This document shows positions 41,433 to 49,869 of a DNA stretch of 64,000 nucleotides, piece after piece. Source of the stretch: Actinoplanes regularis. Lineage in GTDB: Bacteria > Actinomycetota > Actinomycetes > Mycobacteriales > Micromonosporaceae. Made by a program: the position numbers and the translations under genes. Location of the stretch: positions 169,046-233,045 of the forward strand of contig NZ_FZNR01000015.1 of NCBI RefSeq assembly GCF_900188005.1, in the 5' to 3' direction. The notes below the pieces were generated by a model, which saw only the letters and a list, made by a program, of their open reading frames with translations, ran no database searches and was not told the DNA's origin. Within the stretch, counting starts at the first letter, position 1, and each line of letters begins with the position of its first letter.

Positions 41433-42188
41433 CTAGATAGCAGCCACCACGAAGATACGGCGGAACGGAAACGCCACGTGGCCGTGTCCGGCCGGATACG
41501 CCGTGACCAGTCGATTCCGCAGCGCGGCGCGGAACCGTTCCCACCCGGGCTCGTCCAGCGCGGCCCGGACCGGGCGCAGCGCGGTGCCCTCCATCCAGCG
41601 CAGTACCGGGTGCTCGGCGTCGTCGGCCGGCAGCAGGTGCAGGTAGGTGGTCTCCCAGGCGTCGACGGTGGCGCCGGCCGCGGTCAGCCGCTCCGCGTAC
41701 TCGACCGGTTCGTCGACCGGTGACTCGCGGAGCACCCGGTCGACACCGAATTCGGCGGCGGTCTCCCGCAGCAGGCGGTGCGAGGGCGCGTCGAAGTTCC
41801 CCGGCACCTGCATGGCCAGCCAGGCCCCGCCCGGCAGACCGGCCACCCAGCGCGACAGCATCTCCTGGTGCCCCGGCACCCACTGCAGGGCGGCGTTGGT
41901 GACGACCACGTCGGTCTCCGGCCCGGGCCGCCAGCTCGCGATGTCCGCCAGCCGGAACTCCACGCCACCGGATGCGGCGGACGCCTTCGCGATCATCTCG
42001 GGCGAGGAGTCCAGACCGGTCACCCTGGCGCCCGGCCAGCGCTCGGCCAGGGTCCGGGTCAACTCGCCGGGCCCGCAGCCCAGGTCCACCACGGTCCGCG
42101 GCGAGTCGGCGCCGATCCGGGCGGTCAGATCGAAGAACGGACGGGAGCGCTCGTTGCCGAAGCGCCGGTAGACAGCGGGATCCCACAT
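41433..42188 (-). CDS. SAM-dependent methyltransferase, trans-aconitate 2-methyltransferase-like
   Basis: 251 residues. The SAM-binding motif I is VVDLGCGPGELTRTLAERWP, followed by VTGLDSSPEMIAKA and DVVVTNAALQWVPGH; the start WDPAVYRRFGNERSRPFFDL is typical of Tam proteins. Tam methylates trans-aconitate, an aconitase inhibitor. AAGGGGTG precedes the ATG. Probably co-transcribed with add. Diverges from the aldo/keto reductase across a gap with a palindrome. Confidence 0.85.
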   Translation of the reverse strand: MWDPAVYRRFGNERSRPFFDLTARIGADSPRTVVDLGCGPGELTRTLAERWPGARVTGLDSSPEMIAKASAASGGVEFRLADIASWRPGPETDVVVTNAALQWVPGHQEMLSRWVAGLPGGAWLAMQVPGNFDAPSHRLLRETAAEFGVDRVLRESPVDEPVEYAERLTAAGATVDAWETTYLHLLPADDAEHPVLRWMEGTALRPVRAALDEPGWERFRAALRNRLVTAYPAGHGHVAFPFRRIFVVAAI

Positions 42189-42200
42189 GCCGCACCCCTT

Positions 42201-42218
42201 AAACCGTACGTACGTTTT
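42201..42218. promoter_or_regulatory. Near-perfect palindrome between methyltransferase and aldo/keto reductase genes
   Basis: AAACCGTACGTACGTTTT has an exact 10-bp palindromic core (CGTACGTACG) and A/T-rich flanks matching at three of four further positions. It is 13 bases above the methyltransferase start. The shape suits a dimeric TetR- or MarR-type regulator; none is encoded next to it. Confidence 0.45.
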
Positions 42219-42253
42219 GTTTGAAAATAACAGGCGGGCGGTAGGGTCTCCAC

Positions 42254-43231
42254 GTGGAAAAACGAAGCTTTCGCCGGATGGGCCGCGACGCCTCGGTGAT
42301 CGGGCTGGGCGCGTGGCAGCTCGGCGCCGACTGGGGCGATGTCAGCGAGGCCGACGCGCACGCCACCCTTCAGGCCGCGGTGGACGCCGGGGTCACCTTC
42401 ATCGACACCGCCGATGTCTACGGCGACGGCCGCAGCGAGCAGATCGTCGGCGCGTTCGTGAAGGACAAGCCCGGCCTCACCGTCGCGACCAAGATGGGTC
42501 GCCGACTCCCCCAGGAGCCGGCGAACTATCACCTGGACAACTTCCGCGCCTGGACCGACCGCTCCCGGGCCAACCTCGGGGTGGACACTCTCGACCTGGT
42601 TCAGCTGCACTGCCCGCCGACCCCGGTGTTCCACAGCGCCGAGGTCTTCGACGCGCTCGACACGCTGGTGCAGGAGAAGCGGATCGCGGCGTACGGCGTG
42701 AGCGTCGAGAAGGTCGAGGAGGCGCTCGCCGCGATCGCTCGTCCCGGTGTCGCCAGCGTCCAGATCATCCTGAACGCGTTCCGGCTCAAGCCGCTGGAGC
42801 GGGTGCTACCCGCCGCCGCCGAGGCCGGGGTCGGCATCATCGCCCGGGTCCCGCTCGCCAGCGGCCTGCTCTCCGGCCGGTACGACGAGAACACCACGTT
42901 CGCCGCCGACGACCACCGCAACTACAACCGGCACGGCGAGTCGTTCGACGTCGGCGAGACCTTCTCCGGAGTGGACTTCGCCACCGGGCTGGAAGCGGTT
43001 CGCCGGCTCCGGCCGCTCGTTCCGGACGGCGTCACGATGGCGCAATTCGCACTGCGCTGGATCCTCGATCAGCGGGGGACCACTGTGGTGATCCCCGGTG
43101 CTCGTAATCCCGAACAGGCTCGCGCCAACGCGCACGCCGCCGAACTGGCATCCCTTTCGCCGGAAACCCAGGAAAAGATCATCGCCGTCTACGATGAGCT
43201 GATTCGCCCTCAGGTGCACGACAAATGGTGA
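42254..43231 (+). CDS. Aldo/keto reductase
   Basis: 325-residue NADPH-dependent oxidoreductase of the YajO/Tas-like AKR group. The catalytic tetrad is visible: Asp and Tyr in TADVYGDGRSE, Lys in VATKMGRRLPQ, His in DLVQLHCPP. C-terminal cofactor-binding stretch VVIPGARNPEQARAN. GTG start. Substrate unknown. Its stop overlaps the start of the next small gene by 7 bases. Confidence 0.92.
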   Translation: MEKRSFRRMGRDASVIGLGAWQLGADWGDVSEADAHATLQAAVDAGVTFIDTADVYGDGRSEQIVGAFVKDKPGLTVATKMGRRLPQEPANYHLDNFRAWTDRSRANLGVDTLDLVQLHCPPTPVFHSAEVFDALDTLVQEKRIAAYGVSVEKVEEALAAIARPGVASVQIILNAFRLKPLERVLPAAAEAGVGIIARVPLASGLLSGRYDENTTFAADDHRNYNRHGESFDVGETFSGVDFATGLEAVRRLRPLVPDGVTMAQFALRWILDQRGTTVVIPGARNPEQARANAHAAELASLSPETQEKIIAVYDELIRPQVHDKW

Positions 43232-43473
43232 ACAATGAAACCGGCACCGCGGCTGAGCCGGTCCGGCTGCGCGGGTGGCTGACCATGTCCCTCGGCCTGG
43301 TCTGCATCGTGCTCGGCTCGGTCTGGACCCTGCAGGGGCTTGACCTGTTCGAGCACGAACTGATGAGTGGCAAGACCGCCTGGGCCGCGGTCGGCGGTGT
43401 CGTGGCCCTGCTGGGCCTGGCGCTCGTGGTGATCGGCATGCGTCGGCGCAGCGGCGGCAAGACAACCGCATAA
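43225..43473 (+). CDS. Small two-helix membrane protein
   Basis: 82 residues with two hydrophobic helices (MSLGLVCIVLGSVWTLQGL and AAVGGVVALLGLALVVIGM) joined by a short charged loop, and a basic C-terminus (RRRSGGKTTA). The ATG lies inside the end of the aldo/keto reductase gene, so the two are translationally coupled. Similar small proteins are common in actinomycetes; no function is known to me. Confidence 0.75.
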   Translation: MVNNETGTAAEPVRLRGWLTMSLGLVCIVLGSVWTLQGLDLFEHELMSGKTAWAAVGGVVALLGLALVVIGMRRRSGGKTTA

Positions 43474-43783
43474 CCATCGACCTCCGCCACCAGCACGGCG
43501 GCAAGAACACCACAGAACCGCCGATATCCGCCGCAACCATCGACACGCGCCATTGGAACGAAGGCGGGGCGGCCCATGAAGCGCGACCGGTCGCGCCCGG
43601 CGACCACCTCTTGGCAGGTGGGCGTCGCACGCGACCGGATCGTCACTGAATTGGTCGATAATGCGGCCCGCAACAAAGGCCGTACAGAAGAGGCCCCGCA
43701 ACCTCGGCGAGGGTGCGGGGCCACGGTCAGGCCGGCCTCCGCCAGGCGGCCGGCATGCCGGCCTCGCGACCGGCGGATTGGTC
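43474..43783. other. Gap between small membrane protein and cold-shock genes
   Basis: 310 bases. The right part holds the strong hairpin 43692-43722 that probably ends the cold-shock transcript. An open plus-strand frame (43576-43935) crosses the hairpin and runs antisense over the cold-shock gene; I do not consider it real. Nothing else stands out. Confidence 0.5.
43692..43722 (-). terminator. Hairpin terminator after the cold-shock gene
   Basis: GGCCCCGCA and TGCGGGGCC are exact inverted copies. Read on the minus strand the stem is followed by TCTTCTGT, a weak T-tract. It lies about 62 bases beyond the cold-shock stop codon. Confidence 0.7.
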
Positions 43784-43987
43784 TCAGAGCGGGCGAACCT
43801 GCTCCGCCTGCGGGCCCTTCTGGCCCTGGGCGATCTCGAACTCGACCCGCTGGTTCTCCTCCAGAGTGCGGTAGCCGCTCGTCTGGATGGCCGAGAAGTG
43901 GACGAACACGTCAGCACCCCCGCCGTCGACGGTGATGAAGCCGAAGCCCTTGTCTGCGTTGAACCACTTCACGGTTCCTTGCGCCAT
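43784..43987 (-). CDS. cspA: Cold-shock protein (CspA family)
   Basis: 67-residue single-stranded nucleic-acid-binding protein. RNP1 is KGFGFITVDG and RNP2 is VFVHFSAI; the N-terminus MAQGTVKWFNADKG is textbook. Acts as an RNA chaperone. A strong AGAAGGAGAG ribosome-binding site precedes the ATG, and about 280 bases of upstream sequence without a gene leave room for the long 5' leader common in cold-shock messages. Confidence 0.96.
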   Translation of the reverse strand: MAQGTVKWFNADKGFGFITVDGGGADVFVHFSAIQTSGYRTLEENQRVEFEIAQGQKGPQAEQVRPL

Positions 43988-44334
43988 GCTGAACTCTCCT
44001 TCTGAAAATGCCGGCCCGCCCGACCGCGGCAGCGGAGCGCGGGGCCGATGACCGTTTTCGAGCAGCGGCGCCGCGAGGCGGCCCTTTCAGAGGACGTCCC
44101 ATCCGTTCGGCTTTGAGACACCTGGTGACCCTCCCGGGATCGGGTCGGTGTCGCGCCGCCTGGCGGAAGCAGCGAACCACGTACGCAAAAACTGGCCACA
44201 CTGTACCCGAAAAACGGGCCGCAAAGCTGCCCCTCGAAGGAATCCAATAAAGCGTGCCAGATATGGAAAAGGCTCCCCACTTCGCGCTTACGAAGAGGGG
44301 AGCCGTCAAGACTCCTGTCTATACCGGTGATGAT
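43988..44334. other. Upstream region of the cold-shock gene and terminator of the next operon
   Basis: 347 bases. The left part should carry the cold-shock promoter and leader on the minus strand; I could not fix a promoter with confidence. The right part (44265-44304) holds a strong terminator for the operon transcribed toward it. No gene is supported here. Confidence 0.55.
44265..44304 (-). terminator. Intrinsic terminator of the DUF4235/DUF3618/holin-like operon
   Basis: GGCTCCCC pairs with GGGGAGCC, and an inner CTTCG/CGAAG stem extends it around CGCTTA. On the minus strand it is followed by TTTTCC. It lies about 30 bases past the stop of the DUF4235 gene. Confidence 0.9.
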
Positions 44335-44607
44335 CTAGTCGGGCCGCTGACCGGTGAGCCGCCGGGTGCCGATCGCGCTGCCACGATGGACAGCCGCCTT
44401 CACCACCGCGAAGATCGCGCCCTGCAACGCGGCGGCGGCGAGCACCTCACCCCAGCCGCGTTCCTCGTCACCGGCGTCCGGAGCGTCGTCATCACCCGAG
44501 GCCATTTTCCAGACCTGCTTGAAAAGCACCCCGGCGAGCGCACCGGCGGCGACGCCCAGCGCCAGATTCACCGGCTTGAGCGCCACCTTCCCCAGCCTGC
44601 CCGCCAT
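44335..44607 (-). CDS. DUF4235-family small membrane protein
   Basis: 90 residues: an Ala/Gly-rich hydrophobic N-terminal half (VNLALGVAAGALAGVLFKQV), an acidic linker (SGDDDAPDAGDEERG), then an amphipathic helix (LAAAALQGAIFAVVKAAVHR), the DUF4235 layout. The start overlaps the stop of the DUF3618 gene (TGATG). Third and last gene of an envelope operon; function unknown. Confidence 0.82.
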   Translation of the reverse strand: MAGRLGKVALKPVNLALGVAAGALAGVLFKQVWKMASGDDDAPDAGDEERGWGEVLAAAALQGAIFAVVKAAVHRGSAIGTRRLTGQRPD

Positions 44608-44966
44608 CAGCGCCGCCCCCGCATGATGAGAATGGCCCCGACCACCGCGGCCAGACCGGCCACGATCAGCGCCGCGGGAAGCTGATTCGACCGCACCCGG
44701 GCGACGGCGCCGTGCGCCAGGTCGCCGGACGTGTCCTTGGCGCTCGACGTCGCGTCCCGCAGCCGTCCAGTGGCGAGCGCCGCCTGATCGAGCAGCCGCT
44801 GCTTGGTCTGCGAGACCTGCTCGCGGGCGCGGGCCTTCACGTCCGCCCGCGCGGCCAGGGCCTGGACCGTCTCCCCCAGCTCGGCCCGGGTCTGCTTGAT
44901 CTCCGCGCGCAGCGCCACCAGGTCAGGTTTCGCCGTACCGTTTCTCTCACTGATGATCTCGCTCAT
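44607..44966 (-). CDS. DUF3618-family protein
   Basis: 119 residues. The N-terminal ~60 residues form a charged helix (ALRAEIKQTRAELGETVQAL, then ARADVKARAREQVSQTKQRL) characteristic of DUF3618, and the C-terminus is a TM helix (LPAALIVAGLAAVVGAILIM) followed by RGRR. Likely a tail-anchored coiled-coil protein. Overlaps the genes on both sides by a few bases. Confidence 0.85.
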   Translation of the reverse strand: MSEIISERNGTAKPDLVALRAEIKQTRAELGETVQALAARADVKARAREQVSQTKQRLLDQAALATGRLRDATSSAKDTSGDLAHGAVARVRSNQLPAALIVAGLAAVVGAILIMRGRR

Positions 44967-45394
44967 GCCCGGCCTCGTTCCTTGACCGCCTGCTTGACCT
45001 CGTCGACATCGGCCTTCACGCTCGCGATCGCGGCCTGCGGCTCGGGCGGGACCGCTCGGCGCAGCTGCGCCCGGCCGACCAGCGCCAGCACGCCGGCCAC
45101 CAGGAAGATCGCTACAGTGACCACCAGGCTGGCCAGCCAGAGCGGCCAGACCAGGTCCAACGCGATGACCGAGGTCGCGATCAGGGCACCGACACCGTAC
45201 ATGGCGAACACGCCCGCGCCACCGAAGAGACCGGCGCCGATCCCGGCGTGTTTGCCCTTCTCGGCCAGCTCGGCCTTGGCCAGGGTCAGCTCGTCCCGGA
45301 CCAACTTGCTGAGCTGCTCACTGGCGCGCTGCACCAGTTCCGCGGTCGACTGCTCGTTCAATGGTCGAGCCCTGCCATTGAGCACATCGGCCAT
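44963..45394 (-). CDS. Holin-like membrane protein (actinobacterial putative holin superfamily III / DUF1469)
   Basis: 143 residues. A cytoplasmic helix (LVQRASEQLSKLVRDELTLA, KAELAEKGKHAG) precedes two long hydrophobic segments (GLFGGAGVFAMYGVGALIAT and LWLASLVVTVAIFLVAGVLA) and a charged tail. Despite the family name there is no phage context: it leads a three-gene cell-envelope operon with DUF3618 and DUF4235 genes, an association common in actinobacteria. Confidence 0.85.
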   Translation of the reverse strand: MADVLNGRARPLNEQSTAELVQRASEQLSKLVRDELTLAKAELAEKGKHAGIGAGLFGGAGVFAMYGVGALIATSVIALDLVWPLWLASLVVTVAIFLVAGVLALVGRAQLRRAVPPEPQAAIASVKADVDEVKQAVKERGRA

Positions 45395-45459
45395 CGTTCC
45401 CCCTTTCGCTGTGTCCGGTGTATGCCCTGATCACCTATGTCTCAATCCTTTGAAACCCG

Positions 45460-46656
45460 TCATCGCCCGGCCGGGGCCGGATGGGGCCCGCCGGGTTCCG
45501 CCACGTGTCCGTCGCCGGCACCGAACGCGGCCCCGCGGGCCTCGCCATCGTGACCGCCGCTGAACACCCGGGCGTCCTCGGAGACCTCCGCGGACATCTT
45601 CCGAGCCTGACGCATCGGCGCCAGCTCGTCGTCGAAGTCGTACAGCTGAGTACGCGTTCGGGGCAGCGCACCACGCTGGTTCTCCCACACCCAGCCGACC
45701 AGCCCCTCCCGGATCAGGCAGCGCAGGTCCCAGAGCGCGCCCGCGTCGGCGGCGCTGACCAGCGCGCGCAGCCGGATCATCCCGCCGGTCGCCTCGGTCA
45801 CCTGCAACACGCAGACCCGATCGTCCCACAGCTCCGAGGCCTCGCAGAGGCGCCGTAGCTCGGCCCGGAGCGGCTCGATCGGAGTGGACCAGTCCACGTC
45901 GACCTCGGCGGTGCCGAGCAGCGCGGAACTGGTCCGGGTCCAGTTCTGGAACGGCTTGGTGGTGAAGTACGAGGTGGGCAGGATCAGCCGCCGGTCGTCC
46001 CAGATCTGCACCGCGACGTGGGTCAGCGTGATCTCCTCGATCCGGCCCCACTCCTGCTCGACCACGACCACGTCGTCGACCCGGATGGCGTCGCTGACCG
46101 CGAGCTGCAGGCCGGCGAAGACGTTGCCGAGGGTGCTCTGGGCCGCCAGGGCCGCGATCACGCTGAGCAGCCCGGCCGAGGCGAGGACACTGGCGCCCAG
46201 CGCCCGGATCTCGGGGAAGGTCATCAGCATGACGCCGACGGTGATGACCACGATCGACGCGACGGTGATTCGGCGCAGCATCACCACCTGGGTCTTGATC
46301 CGGCGGCGGCGCAGGTTGTCCGGCACGTCGGTGCGCCATCGCGCCAGGGCCACGTCCTCCAGGGCCAGGAGCAGCGCGGCCACCAGCCAGGCGGACGCGG
46401 CGATACACGCGATCACGAGCACGTGCACCACGCTGGCCCGGCCCGCGAACTCTCCGGCGTAGACCCTGATCGCTTGTTGCACCGCGACCAGGGTCAGGGT
46501 TACCAGCAACGGTTTGTGCAGGTCCTTCGCGAGGTTGACGACAAGCCCGGATCCACGGCCGATACGGATCATCACCCAGCGCGACGCCTCGACGATCACG
46601 ATGGCCACGACCGCGGCTCCCGCGACGCCGAGCACGGCGGTCAGAACGTCGGACAC
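45460..46656 (-). CDS. MscS-family mechanosensitive channel
   Basis: 398 residues. Hydrophobic segments at the N-terminus, then the pore helix and beta domain: ALGASVLASAGLLSVIAALA, AQSTLGNVFAGLQLAVSDAI, RVDDVVVVEQEWGRIEEITL and DDRRLILPTSYFTTKPFQNW are the MscS core. Gates on membrane tension to release solutes on hypo-osmotic shock. GTG at 46656 with GAGAGGAAA upstream. The C-terminal ~40 residues are Gly/Ala/Pro-rich. Confidence 0.9.
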   Translation of the reverse strand: MSDVLTAVLGVAGAAVVAIVIVEASRWVMIRIGRGSGLVVNLAKDLHKPLLVTLTLVAVQQAIRVYAGEFAGRASVVHVLVIACIAASAWLVAALLLALEDVALARWRTDVPDNLRRRRIKTQVVMLRRITVASIVVITVGVMLMTFPEIRALGASVLASAGLLSVIAALAAQSTLGNVFAGLQLAVSDAIRVDDVVVVEQEWGRIEEITLTHVAVQIWDDRRLILPTSYFTTKPFQNWTRTSSALLGTAEVDVDWSTPIEPLRAELRRLCEASELWDDRVCVLQVTEATGGMIRLRALVSAADAGALWDLRCLIREGLVGWVWENQRGALPRTRTQLYDFDDELAPMRQARKMSAEVSEDARVFSGGHDGEARGAAFGAGDGHVAEPGGPHPAPAGR

Positions 46657-46779
46657 GAGGTTTCCTCTCCACGGTCGAGTGCTGTGCCGGCACTTCAACC
46701 TGCCCGCTCCGGCCACCGGCACACCCGCTGTGGCGGATATGTGGTTACAAGCTCACACCAGGCCGCCGCGGTGTGTCAG

Positions 46780-47598
46780 TCAGATCTTGCGATACTTCGC
46801 CTGCGCGAGGCAGTAAACGCCGAAAGCCGCGATGCCGGCCGCGATCAACGCGAGCAGCCAGACGCCCCACGAGTACCCGGCCAGCGTCTTCAGTGCCGCG
46901 TCCAGGCCACGGGCTTTGTCCGGGTCGTAGGTCACCGCCGCGGCGACGAACAGGACACCGGCGATCGCGTACGCGACGCCCTTGGCCATGTAGCCGGCCA
47001 TACCGAGCCGGAGGATCGGCTGGCGACCGGCGGCCGGCATCCGCTCCACCCTCAGGTGCTCGGCGAACTTGCGCTTGAGGCCGTACACGAAGATCCCGAC
47101 GCCGACGCCGACGATCACCACGCCGACCAGGGCCACCAGGAATCGGCCGCCGGAGTCCTGCATCAACCCGGCCGACCTGTTCTCCGAGTTGTCCGCCATC
47201 GAGGCGTTGCCGCCCCGGATCACCTTGACCGCGAGCCAGGCCAGGTAGACGTAGAGCACCGCGCGGACGGCGGAGATCACCCGCTCGGCGATCGCGCCGC
47301 GGTTCCGCTCGCCCCGCTGCCCGACGATCGCCACGAGGAGTTGCCAGATCGCCATCGCCACCAGGCCGATCGCGATGGCGGCCAGCAGCGTCCTGCCGTA
47401 GGAGTGGCCGACCAACTCCCGCAGGGCACCGGACTGGTCGCTCTCCTGCCGGGATCCGCCGAAGGCAACCTCCAGCGCGATCCAGGCGAAGAGCAGATGG
47501 ATGACGCCGTACCCGACGAAGCCACCACGGGCCAGGTACTCCAGAAGTTTGCTGTCGGCGGCGCGGGACGCTTGATTCTTGACGGTGCTGGAGGACAT
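46780..47598 (-). CDS. DUF1206-family integral membrane protein
   Basis: 272 residues with about six TM helices arranged as three two-helix repeats, each opening with a G(Y/F)-containing motif: LARGGFVGYGVIHLLFAWIA, RVISAVRAVLYVYLAWLAVK and GMAGYMAKGVAYAIAGVLFV. This threefold pattern defines DUF1206. Function unknown. ATG at 47598 is preferred (GAGAGGC upstream). Confidence 0.88.
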   Translation of the reverse strand: MSSSTVKNQASRAADSKLLEYLARGGFVGYGVIHLLFAWIALEVAFGGSRQESDQSGALRELVGHSYGRTLLAAIAIGLVAMAIWQLLVAIVGQRGERNRGAIAERVISAVRAVLYVYLAWLAVKVIRGGNASMADNSENRSAGLMQDSGGRFLVALVGVVIVGVGVGIFVYGLKRKFAEHLRVERMPAAGRQPILRLGMAGYMAKGVAYAIAGVLFVAAAVTYDPDKARGLDAALKTLAGYSWGVWLLALIAAGIAAFGVYCLAQAKYRKI

Positions 47599-47641
47599 GC
47601 CTCTCAATGTGACCGGGCGCGCCCCGCGCCAAACTCGCGTG

Positions 47642-47959
47642 CTACCGCGACACCTGGACCTGGACCTCGCTCTTCGTCACGCTCGAGAGGGACAGCTGCA
47701 AGCCACCGACCTCGACCGCCTGCTGCCCTTTCTCCAGCGTCACCTGCTGGCCGGCCACCTGCAGGGTGACCGAGTCGTCGTCGGCGCTGACGAACTCCGC
47801 CTCCACGCCGAGGACCTCGACCGAGGCGTCGGTCTCCCGCTGGATGGTCACCGTGCACTGGTCGAGATTGCAGTCGACACCGTCGCTGCTGCAACCGGTG
47901 AGCAGGGCCGCCCCGAGGGCGGCGGAGACGAGGAGGGCGGCGGCGCGGCGCTGCTTCAT
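47642..47959 (-). CDS. Small lipoprotein
   Basis: 105 residues. Signal peptide KQRRAAALLVSAALGAALLTGCSS with lipobox LLTGC, so the mature protein starts at the Cys and is anchored in the membrane. The mature domain is short and beta-rich (VTIQRETDASVEVLGVEAEF, VTLQVAGQQVTLEKGQQAVE), with a Cys pair (VDCNLDQCTV). GGAAGGGTG upstream supports ATG at 47959. No known function. Confidence 0.82.
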   Translation of the reverse strand: MKQRRAAALLVSAALGAALLTGCSSDGVDCNLDQCTVTIQRETDASVEVLGVEAEFVSADDDSVTLQVAGQQVTLEKGQQAVEVGGLQLSLSSVTKSEVQVQVSR

Positions 47960-48050
47960 GATCGACACCCTTCCACGGTACGAGACAGGCGCTCGCCGAG
48001 CCAGGGCGTCGCCCCGGAGGGGACGGCCCGTGAGGCCCGCCGCCCCTGGA

Positions 48051-49580
48051 TCAGGCGGCGACCGGCTCCGGGACCACCGCGCCGGAGATGATCTCGGCGG
48101 CCGCGAGGCCACAGGCGCGGGTGGCCCCGAACGTGGCCACATGGACGCCGCCGACCACCTTCACCGGGATGCCCATCTCGACCACGATCGCGTCCGGGCG
48201 GATCTCGAGGACGTCGGCCAGAGCGTCCGCGACCCACGGGTGCCGGTGCACGTCCCGGACCACCAGGACCAGCGGCCGACCGCCCGCACCCGCCAGCACC
48301 AGGCTCGCCGGGTCGCTCGAACCCTCCAGGTCCTCCGCGCCGAAGCGGACCGAGGTGGTCCCGGGCAGCAGGTCGGCCAGGGGCGCGCCGATGCCCCACG
48401 GCGTCTCGCTGCCCATCGCGATGTTCCGCGTCGGGGCGAACTCGACGACGTGCGGGACGCCGGTGACGGGCAACTCGGGCGCGCCTTCGGCGCGGGTCAC
48501 CCGGACCACGCGCCGGGCCGCCGCGAAGCCGATCTCCGAGGCGGGTCGCGGGCCGCGGACCACTCCGGCCTCCCGTTGGGTACGGGTGGTCCAGTCGCCC
48601 AGCGCCCGCACCCGGGCCACGGCGTCACGCAGCCGCTCCTCGGGCAGTTCGCCGCTGCGCACCGCGGCGACGATCGCGTCCCGCAGGCGGACCGCGGTCT
48701 CCTCGTCGGCGTGGTCGCCGCCCACACAGATCGCGTCCACCCCGGCGGCCAGGGCGCGCACGGTGGCGCCGGCCAGGCCGAAGCGGCGGCGCACCCCCTG
48801 CATCTCGATGGCGTCGGTGACGATCAGGCCGTCGAAGCCGAGCTCCTCGCGCAGCAGCCCGGTCAGGATCCGCGGGCTGAGGGTGGCCGGAAGGTCCGCG
48901 TCGTAGGCGGGAACGAGCAGGTGGCCGGTCATCACGACCTTGGTGCCGGCGGCGATCGCGGCGCGGAACGGGACCAGTTCGCCGGTGGCCAGTTCCTCGG
49001 CGGTGCGGTCGATCAGCGGCACGTCGTGGTGCGAGTCGACGCTGGTGTCGCCGTGGCCGGGGAAGTGCTTGGCGCAACCGGCCACGCCGTACGTCTGCAG
49101 GCCCCGCACGAAGGCGGCGGTGTGCCGCGCCACCAGCAGGGGTTCCGCGCCGAAGGCCCGGACCCCGATGACCGGGTTGTCGGGGTTGTTGTTGACGTCC
49201 GCGTCCGGGGCGTAGTTCAGGGTGATGCCCGCCGCGGCCAGCTCGCGGCCCAGGTCCCGGGCGACCGCCTCGGTCAGCAGCGGGTCGTCGATGGTGCCGA
49301 GCGCCAGGTTGCCCGGCCGGGAGCTGCCCAGCCGCGACTCGATCCGGGTGACGTCGCCGGCCTCCTCGTCGATCGCCACGATCACGTCGGGGCGCTCGGC
49401 GCGCAGCTGGGCGGTGAGCGCGGCGACCTGAGCGGCCGATTCGACGTTGCGGGCGAAGAGCGCCACGCCGCCGAGGCCGTCGCCGAGCCATCGGCGGATC
49501 CAGTCCGGAGCGGAGGTGCCGACGAACCCCGGCTGGAGGACCGCAGCGGCAAGTTCCGGCAGTTCGCCGTGGTTCGACAT
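48051..49580 (-). CDS. Glycoside hydrolase family 3 (beta-N-acetylglucosaminidase type)
   Basis: 509 residues. The GH3 barrel shows the NagZ signature KHFPGHGDTSVDSHHDVPL and the nucleophile Asp in LIVTDAIEMQGV; ALFARNVESAAQVAALTAQL and AIDEEAGDVTRI are typical of the N-acetylhexosaminidase subgroup. It probably removes GlcNAc from chitin fragments or muropeptides. A C-terminal GH3_C-like domain follows from about residue 380. No signal peptide is seen, suggesting a cytoplasmic enzyme. ATG at 49580 with GGGGG upstream. Confidence 0.88.
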   Translation of the reverse strand: MSNHGELPELAAAVLQPGFVGTSAPDWIRRWLGDGLGGVALFARNVESAAQVAALTAQLRAERPDVIVAIDEEAGDVTRIESRLGSSRPGNLALGTIDDPLLTEAVARDLGRELAAAGITLNYAPDADVNNNPDNPVIGVRAFGAEPLLVARHTAAFVRGLQTYGVAGCAKHFPGHGDTSVDSHHDVPLIDRTAEELATGELVPFRAAIAAGTKVVMTGHLLVPAYDADLPATLSPRILTGLLREELGFDGLIVTDAIEMQGVRRRFGLAGATVRALAAGVDAICVGGDHADEETAVRLRDAIVAAVRSGELPEERLRDAVARVRALGDWTTRTQREAGVVRGPRPASEIGFAAARRVVRVTRAEGAPELPVTGVPHVVEFAPTRNIAMGSETPWGIGAPLADLLPGTTSVRFGAEDLEGSSDPASLVLAGAGGRPLVLVVRDVHRHPWVADALADVLEIRPDAIVVEMGIPVKVVGGVHVATFGATRACGLAAAEIISGAVVPEPVAA

Positions 49581-49722
49581 GAGCCCCCGTACCTCCGTCA
49601 ATAGGCGCAAACGTCTATGTGAACGTTCTCTCTCGTTCGGCGACCTATGGTCACATCACTCGCAGCGATTAGTCAACAAACCTTTCTATTAGCTGTGAGC
49701 GATACGTCGGTAGAGTGACGTC

Positions 49723-49851
49723 GTGCCGCTCACCCCCCTCGCGGAAGCCACCGTCGACTGGTCCGAGATCCACGCCGTCCGGCTCCTCGGCATCGCCCTC
49801 GCCCTGCTCTTCCTGCTCTGGGCGATCCGCCGCATGTTCGGCGGCAAATAG
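49723..49851 (+). CDS. 42-residue single-TM protein upstream of recQ
   Basis: A small frame from GTG to TAG. The product begins MPLTPLAEATVDWSEIHAVR and continues with a hydrophobic helix (LLGIALALLFLLWAI) ending RRMFGGK. Third positions are almost all G/C, as in real genes here, and it lies 18 bases before recQ on the same strand. No function is recognised; it could be a small membrane protein co-expressed with the helicase. Confidence 0.55.
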   Translation: MPLTPLAEATVDWSEIHAVRLLGIALALLFLLWAIRRMFGGK

Positions 49852-49869
49852 GGGTACGAAGGCGCCCCG

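Noticed and set aside
44963..45394. Prophage remnant suggested by the holin-like protein
   Set aside because: No other phage genes are near; the family is a common actinobacterial membrane protein and the gene sits in an envelope operon.
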